A DNA stretch of 64,000 nucleotides. Source: Typhlomys cinereus (taxonomy: Eukaryota; Chordata; Mammalia; Rodentia; Platacanthomyidae). The notes under the pieces were generated by a model, which did no database searches, was not told the origin of the DNA, and worked only from the letters and a program-made list of their open reading frames with translations. This document shows, piece by piece, positions 58,851 through 64,000 of this stretch (within the stretch, counting starts at the first letter, position 1; every line of letters starts with the position of its first letter). Position numbers and translations under genes: made by a program. The DNA is taken from contig JALPQD010000628.1 in assembly GCA_023101885.1 (NCBI GenBank), forward strand, positions 262,619-326,618. The letters are read 5' to 3'.

Positions 58851-59446
58851 TTCTTTTTTTTAATTTTTTTTATTATTTATTCAATTGTGCATGCATGTGT
58901 GTATGTATGTGTGTGTGTAGAACTACAGACGAATTCCTGAACCACCATGGACGCCTCCACCTCCTTGTTTATTCTGCCCTGGGATTCACAGGCTCCGCCC
59001 TACCAGGACCAGAAACGCAGGGGGGGGGCATCTATACAAGACCTTCCGCCTACAAGGCAGAGGTTTACCCCTGAGCCACCTCTCCAGCCCCCATGGAAGC
59101 TAGTGGTTTGCTAAGAATACATGTTTATTTTACTATTTATTCATTCATTGTGTATATCAGAGGGCAAATGTGCCACTGTGGAGGACCAAGGGTGACTTTA
59201 GGAATCATCTTCTTCTACCTCCTTCTATCTCCTATCATCTTCTCTCCTTTTCTATCTCCGATCTATCTCCTTTTCTATCTCCTATCATTTCCTATCTCCT
59301 TTTTGCTTGGCACAGGGACTTCCCAGGCCCTGCCCACCAGGGCCGGAAGTGAACAGCAGCCTTTTCTACTGTGGGACCTGGGATCTGAACTTAGGACCTT
59401 CTGCTTATGAGACAGAAGCTTTTACCATTGAGCTACCTCTCCAACC
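58851..59446 (-). mobile_element. chimeric two-SINE retrocopy sharing one 17-bp TSD
   Basis: ccttccttctcttttct flanks the whole block (58834-58850 and 59447-59463). On the minus strand it begins with an older SINE (59446 to about 59150), a short linker, then a young GC-rich SINE (59091 to about 58875, with an internal deletion near 59020-59035) and an A-tail. No separate duplication was found around the younger unit. Confidence 0.8.
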
Positions 59447-59463
59447 CCTTCCTTCTCTTTTCT

Positions 59464-60024
59464 GACTGAAGTCAGCTTTATTGGACAGGAGTGTAACTAG
59501 TGTTTCTGCTTTTGGATTCTACTGCTGGAGCAGCATTTTCTGTGTTCTTTGTCTACATATGTCACTGCCAATAAGGTGAATTTTTCAAATGTAAATAACA
59601 GTTGGGTTTTGTTTCTTAATCTAATCAGCTGGCTTTTGTCTTTTAATTGGGGAACTGAGACCACTTACATTCTGAATTTCTATCAAAAGGTATGTACTAA
59701 TTCCTGTCATTTTGCTATACTTTTCCTGGTTATCTGAATATTATGTTTTTCATTTCAAGCTGATCATCTGAGCAAACTGAAAGTTTACTGAATAATATTT
59801 GATTCTTTACAATTATCGATGTTCTCACCCACTCTTCTAATGTGATTTCTTATGTCTGTGTTTTTCCTTCTTCAAATTCTACATGTACAATGCCTTTAAA
59901 TATCTTCCGCAACACTGGCTCAATGATCATGAATTCCTTAGTACTGGTATTTCTCTTTGGATTCTGAAGGATAACTCTGATGCATTCATTTGCCTAGGTT
60001 AGCAGTGAATTTTTTAAGGCCTTG
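59464..60024 (-). mobile_element. old L1 remnant, antisense, right of SINE pair
   Basis: 'agtcagctttattggacaggagtgtaactagtgtttctgcttttgga' and 'cagctggcttttgtcttttaattggggaactgagaccacttacatt' are antisense ORF2 blocks. The remnant is then interrupted by the ATP6V1E1 retrocopy. Confidence 0.7.
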
Positions 60025-60039
60025 AATACATTGTTCCAG
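60025..60039 (+). repeat. left target-site duplication of the ATP6V1E1 retrocopy
   Basis: The 15-mer aatacattgttccag recurs exactly at 61291-61305, directly after the poly-A tract. This marks L1-driven insertion of the retrocopy. Confidence 0.95.
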
Positions 60040-61290
<1,251 letters not shown>

Positions 61291-61305
61291 AATACATTGT
61301 TCCAG
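61291..61305 (+). repeat. right target-site duplication of the ATP6V1E1 retrocopy
   Basis: Exact copy of 60025-60039, following A13GA. The interrupted L1-like sequence resumes at 61306. Confidence 0.95.
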
Positions 61306-61627
61306 GTCTTCAAGACATTTGAAGTTTCTGCAGAAAAATCTGCTGTTATTCTGATGTGCTCTTTTCATAAATAAAAACTGGTGTTTTTCCTTTGCAACTT
61401 TCAATTTTCTGCTCATGTCTCTTTGGAACAATATCTGGGTTTGATTAGAGATCCTATCTCTACAATCAAAAGATGATTTCCTGTAATTAACCTCAAGCCT
61501 CAATACAAATGTGCACTTACATGCACCCACGCAAATGTTCATAAACATGCAAAAATATGTAAACACATGTATCCCCCACCCCGCACATACACATGAAAAT
61601 GAAAAGAAAAAAAAAAGCTTTAAAGGG
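61306..61627 (-). mobile_element. old L1 remnant, antisense, right of the retrocopy
   Basis: 'acatttgaagtttctgcagaaaaatctgctgttattctgatg' and 'tttcctttgcaactttcaattttctgctcatgtctctttgg' continue the block seen before 60025. Confidence 0.65.
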
Positions 61628-61777
61628 ACCAAAAGATGACTCAGCAGGAAAAGGCTCTATGTGTTAAGCCAGGTGACCTGAGTTCAATCCCTAGTCCACA
61701 TGACAGAGAGAGAGCAGACTTCTGAAAGCTGTCCTCTGATCTACAAGCGCCGTGGAGCCTGAGCGCTCTCTCTCTCT

Positions 61778-61855
<78 letters not shown>

Positions 61856-61860
61856 AATAA
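61628..61860 (+). mobile_element. B3/B4-type SINE with (CT)n(CA)n tail
   Basis: 'gaccaaaagatgactcagcaggaaaaggc', B box 'gagttcaatccct', 'cagacttctgaaagctgtcctctgatctacaagc', then CT repeats and CA repeats up to 61853. Confidence 0.82.
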
Positions 61861-61892
61861 AATATAGAAACTATTAAAATAATACCATCAAA

Positions 61893-62665
61893 AGATTGGT
61901 GTCTTCCACGGAAGATGGCAGACTAGAAGCACAGACTCAGTTACAAAGACAGAAAAAGAAGAAACTTCAAGATCAACACAGGCAGTGAGAAAACAGCTGA
62001 AAGTACCTTGAATTCTGTGCTCAAGCCCAGCTCTAGTTAGATTCCCAGCAGTGGAAGGTGAAGCAGAAGCTTCATCCCCAGGTAAGCCAGGTGAGCCTCT
62101 TGTAATGAGACTGGCCTCAGGACATGCCCACAGCCCTGGGAAGTCTCACATCTAGTAGTGGATTGTTTGTTTGGTTTATTTGTTTGTTCGTGAGACAATG
62201 AATACCCCCAAAGGAGAAGGTCACTCCATAGGACTTGGGACAGTGACTAGGAGCCATCTTCAGAGGAAGCCTATTGGTTAAAATTGACATTAATCTGGAT
62301 GTGTAAGAAAAGGGACCGAATCAGAAAGTTGAAATTTATTGTGCTACATCCCCAGGGTGAGCAATAGCCCTAAGTAGTTAAGGAGGAGGAGAGAACATCT
62401 AGGAGAAATGAATGCATTCTCAGACATACATGAAAATATCGACTACTGAAACAGATCCATAGGAAGTGTCAGATTGAAGCAGCAATAAGTCTCTGCCTAA
62501 ACAAGAGCCCAGGGTTAGACAGAATCTACCAGCTTCCATAAAAGCTTTAAAGAGCTAGCACCAGTAGTAGTCCTCACACTATTCCACAACTCCCAAAGGG
62601 AAAGCACACTACCACACTCATTCTACCAAGTCAGCATTACCATAATAGCAAAACCAGCAGTGTCG
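61893..62665 (+). mobile_element. L1 pieces in sense: 5'-end-like and ORF2
   Basis: 'cggaagatggcagactagaag' at 61909-61928 looks like an L1 5' start. 62460-62660 follows ORF2 RT sequence ('tctctgcctaaacaagagcccagggttagacag', 'catttctaccaagtcagcattaccataatagcaaaacc'-like). Much is lost between them. Confidence 0.6.
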
Positions 62666-63279
62666 TGTTCTTCAGTTTAAAGGCCAGTTACAGGGGCATG
62701 TCTCTTCTTTCAGGATTGAGTTACATTCAGCAGCTAGTCCATCTAATCCTGGTCTTTTCTTTGCTATGAAATTCTTATTATTGCTTCCAGCCATTACTGA
62801 TGATGGATCTCTTTAAATTCTTCATATCCTTTTGACTTAATTTTGATAGTCCTATGTATCTAAGAATTATCCATTTCTTCTAGCTTTTCCAGTCCTTTGG
62901 AATAGAAGTTTCCAAAGTCCTCCATAATGATTCTCTCTATTTCACTGGACTCTGAATTATCTTCCATTTTTTAACCTCTAATTTTGTTAATTTAGATCAT
63001 CTCTTTCTTTTGCACTAGTTTGACTAGGGATTGGATGATCATTTATCATTCAAAAAACTTTCAAAGAACTAAATGATTTTGTTGCTCTTTGGGTCTCCAT
63101 TTCATTAATTTCTGCCCAAGCCTTTATTTTTTCTTGCCACTCTCTGCTTTTGGTTATGAATTGCTCTTGTTTTTCTTGGACCTTGAAGTGCATCATTAGG
63201 TTATTTATTTGAGATCTTTCTCATTTTCTAATATAAACAGTCGTTGTTTTAAATTTTCCTTGTAAAACTGCTTAAGCTG

Positions 63280-63283
63280 TACC

Positions 63284-63339
<56 letters not shown>
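63280..63339 (+). repeat. (TA)n followed by poly-T
   Basis: TA repeats to about 63310, then about 28 T. The T-run is the A-tail of the minus-strand SINE at 63311-63590. Confidence 0.9.
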
Positions 63340-63341
<2 letters not shown>

Positions 63342-63590
63342 ATGTGTGTCTGTGTGCATCGGAGGGTCCTGTGTGTGCCTATGGAGGTCTATGGGTATCT
63401 TTGGGAATCACCCTATACTGCTTCTATTACTATTTGCTTATTCTGGAGCTTTCCAGGCTCTACCTTCCAGGGCTGGAAGTACAGGCCGCCACCATTTCCA
63501 CTTGGTGTTTTTACGTGGGATCCAGGATCCAAACTCAGGACCTTCTACTTGCAAGGAAGAGGCTTAAACCTGAGCCATCTCTTTGATCCA
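63311..63590 (-). mobile_element. B2-superfamily SINE, older subfamily
   Basis: Head on the minus strand near 63588 ('atcaaagagatggctcaggtttaag'), B-box complement 'ggatccaaactcagg', body 'gctctaccttccagggctggaagtacaggcc'. Same subfamily as 1-244. Confidence 0.85.
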
Positions 63591-64000
63591 ATATCCTAAA
63601 TATTCTTAAGAACTGCCCTTTCATTTAATTATAGGAACTTTTTCATTTTTTTCCCCCTGATTTCTTTCATGGCACACTGGTCATTCAAACAAGCATTCAA
63701 TGTTCAGTCTTCCCTATTTATTTATTTTCCATAGTTTTTCTTGCCATTGACTTTATTTTTACTATTATAATCTGAAAAGATACAAGAAACTATTTCAATT
63801 CTTTGTATTTGGTGAGACTCGATTTAGGGCCTATAATATGGTTTATTTTTACAGAAAGTTCCATTGATTCATGAAAAGAATGCATACTGTTTCTATTGGA
63901 CAGAATATCCTGTAGGTATCTGTCAAGTTCATTGGATCTAAAGTATACTTTAAATAATGAGGTTTCTTTGTTGATTTTTTAGTTTGGATAAACTGTCTAG

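Larger units (their letters stand above)
62690..64000 (-). mobile_element. L1 ORF2 in antisense, split by a SINE, runs off window
   Basis: 'gtccatctaatcctggtcttttctttgctatg' and 'ttcctgccactctctgcttttggttatgaattgctcttg'-type blocks are antisense ORF2. It resumes after the SINE at 63591 ('catggcacactggtcattcaaacaagc'). Confidence 0.7.

Overview
The window looks like a mammalian, very probably rodent, chromosome segment. It is built almost entirely of interspersed repeats and old non-coding DNA. Fused ID+B1 units, B3/B4-type SINEs, degenerate B1s, MIRs, L1s and MaLR-type LTRs are present. The main SINE starts like a rodent B2-superfamily element ('ggctggagag.tggctca', A and B boxes of a tRNA) but has an unusual GC-rich body. 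Abundant B2-superfamily SINEs without any fresh B1 would suit a jerboa or jumping mouse (Dipodoidea) better than a mouse or rat. That is inference from repeat content, not a sequence match.

Coding content is minimal. (1) One convincing spliced exon lies on the minus strand at 12111-12224: 114 bp, phase 0 at both ends, good acceptor and donor. Its gene is not identified, and it suggests that part of the window is intron of a minus-strand gene. (2) A processed pseudogene of ATP6V1E1 (V-ATPase V1 subunit E1) lies on the plus strand at 60040-61290, with a 5' UTR, two frameshifts, a poly-A tail and a perfect 15-bp target-site duplication (TSD). No intact protein-coding gene, rRNA, tRNA, snRNA or CRISPR array was found. 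The other open frames are short and mostly read through repeats.

Layout. 1-10.5 kb: antisense old L1 cut by SINEs, a 2.6-kb sense L1 3' end, an LTR, a hAT-like element and a 350-bp element with internal repeats; a perfect T-MARE sits at 7084. 10.5-17 kb: mostly unique DNA with the exon. 17-18.2 kb: an L1 holding an LTR holding a hAT-like element. 18.2-25 kb: mainly unique DNA with a perfect CTCF consensus at 18616, plus MIRs. 25-36 kb: SINEs, short L1 3' ends, an LTR split by a SINE that grew a ten-copy minisatellite, and an 833-bp L1 3' end with a G-rich tail. 36-55 kb: unique sequence with scattered SINEs and very old L1 and MIR pieces. 55-64 kb: young SINE insertions, a twin-primed (5'-inverted) L1, a two-SINE chimeric retrocopy, the ATP6V1E1 retrocopy and an inverted L1.

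The main value of the window is as a record of retrotransposition. At least ten insertions can be bounded by their own TSDs, several nested or adjacent. Family names were assigned by recognising sequence, without a library search.
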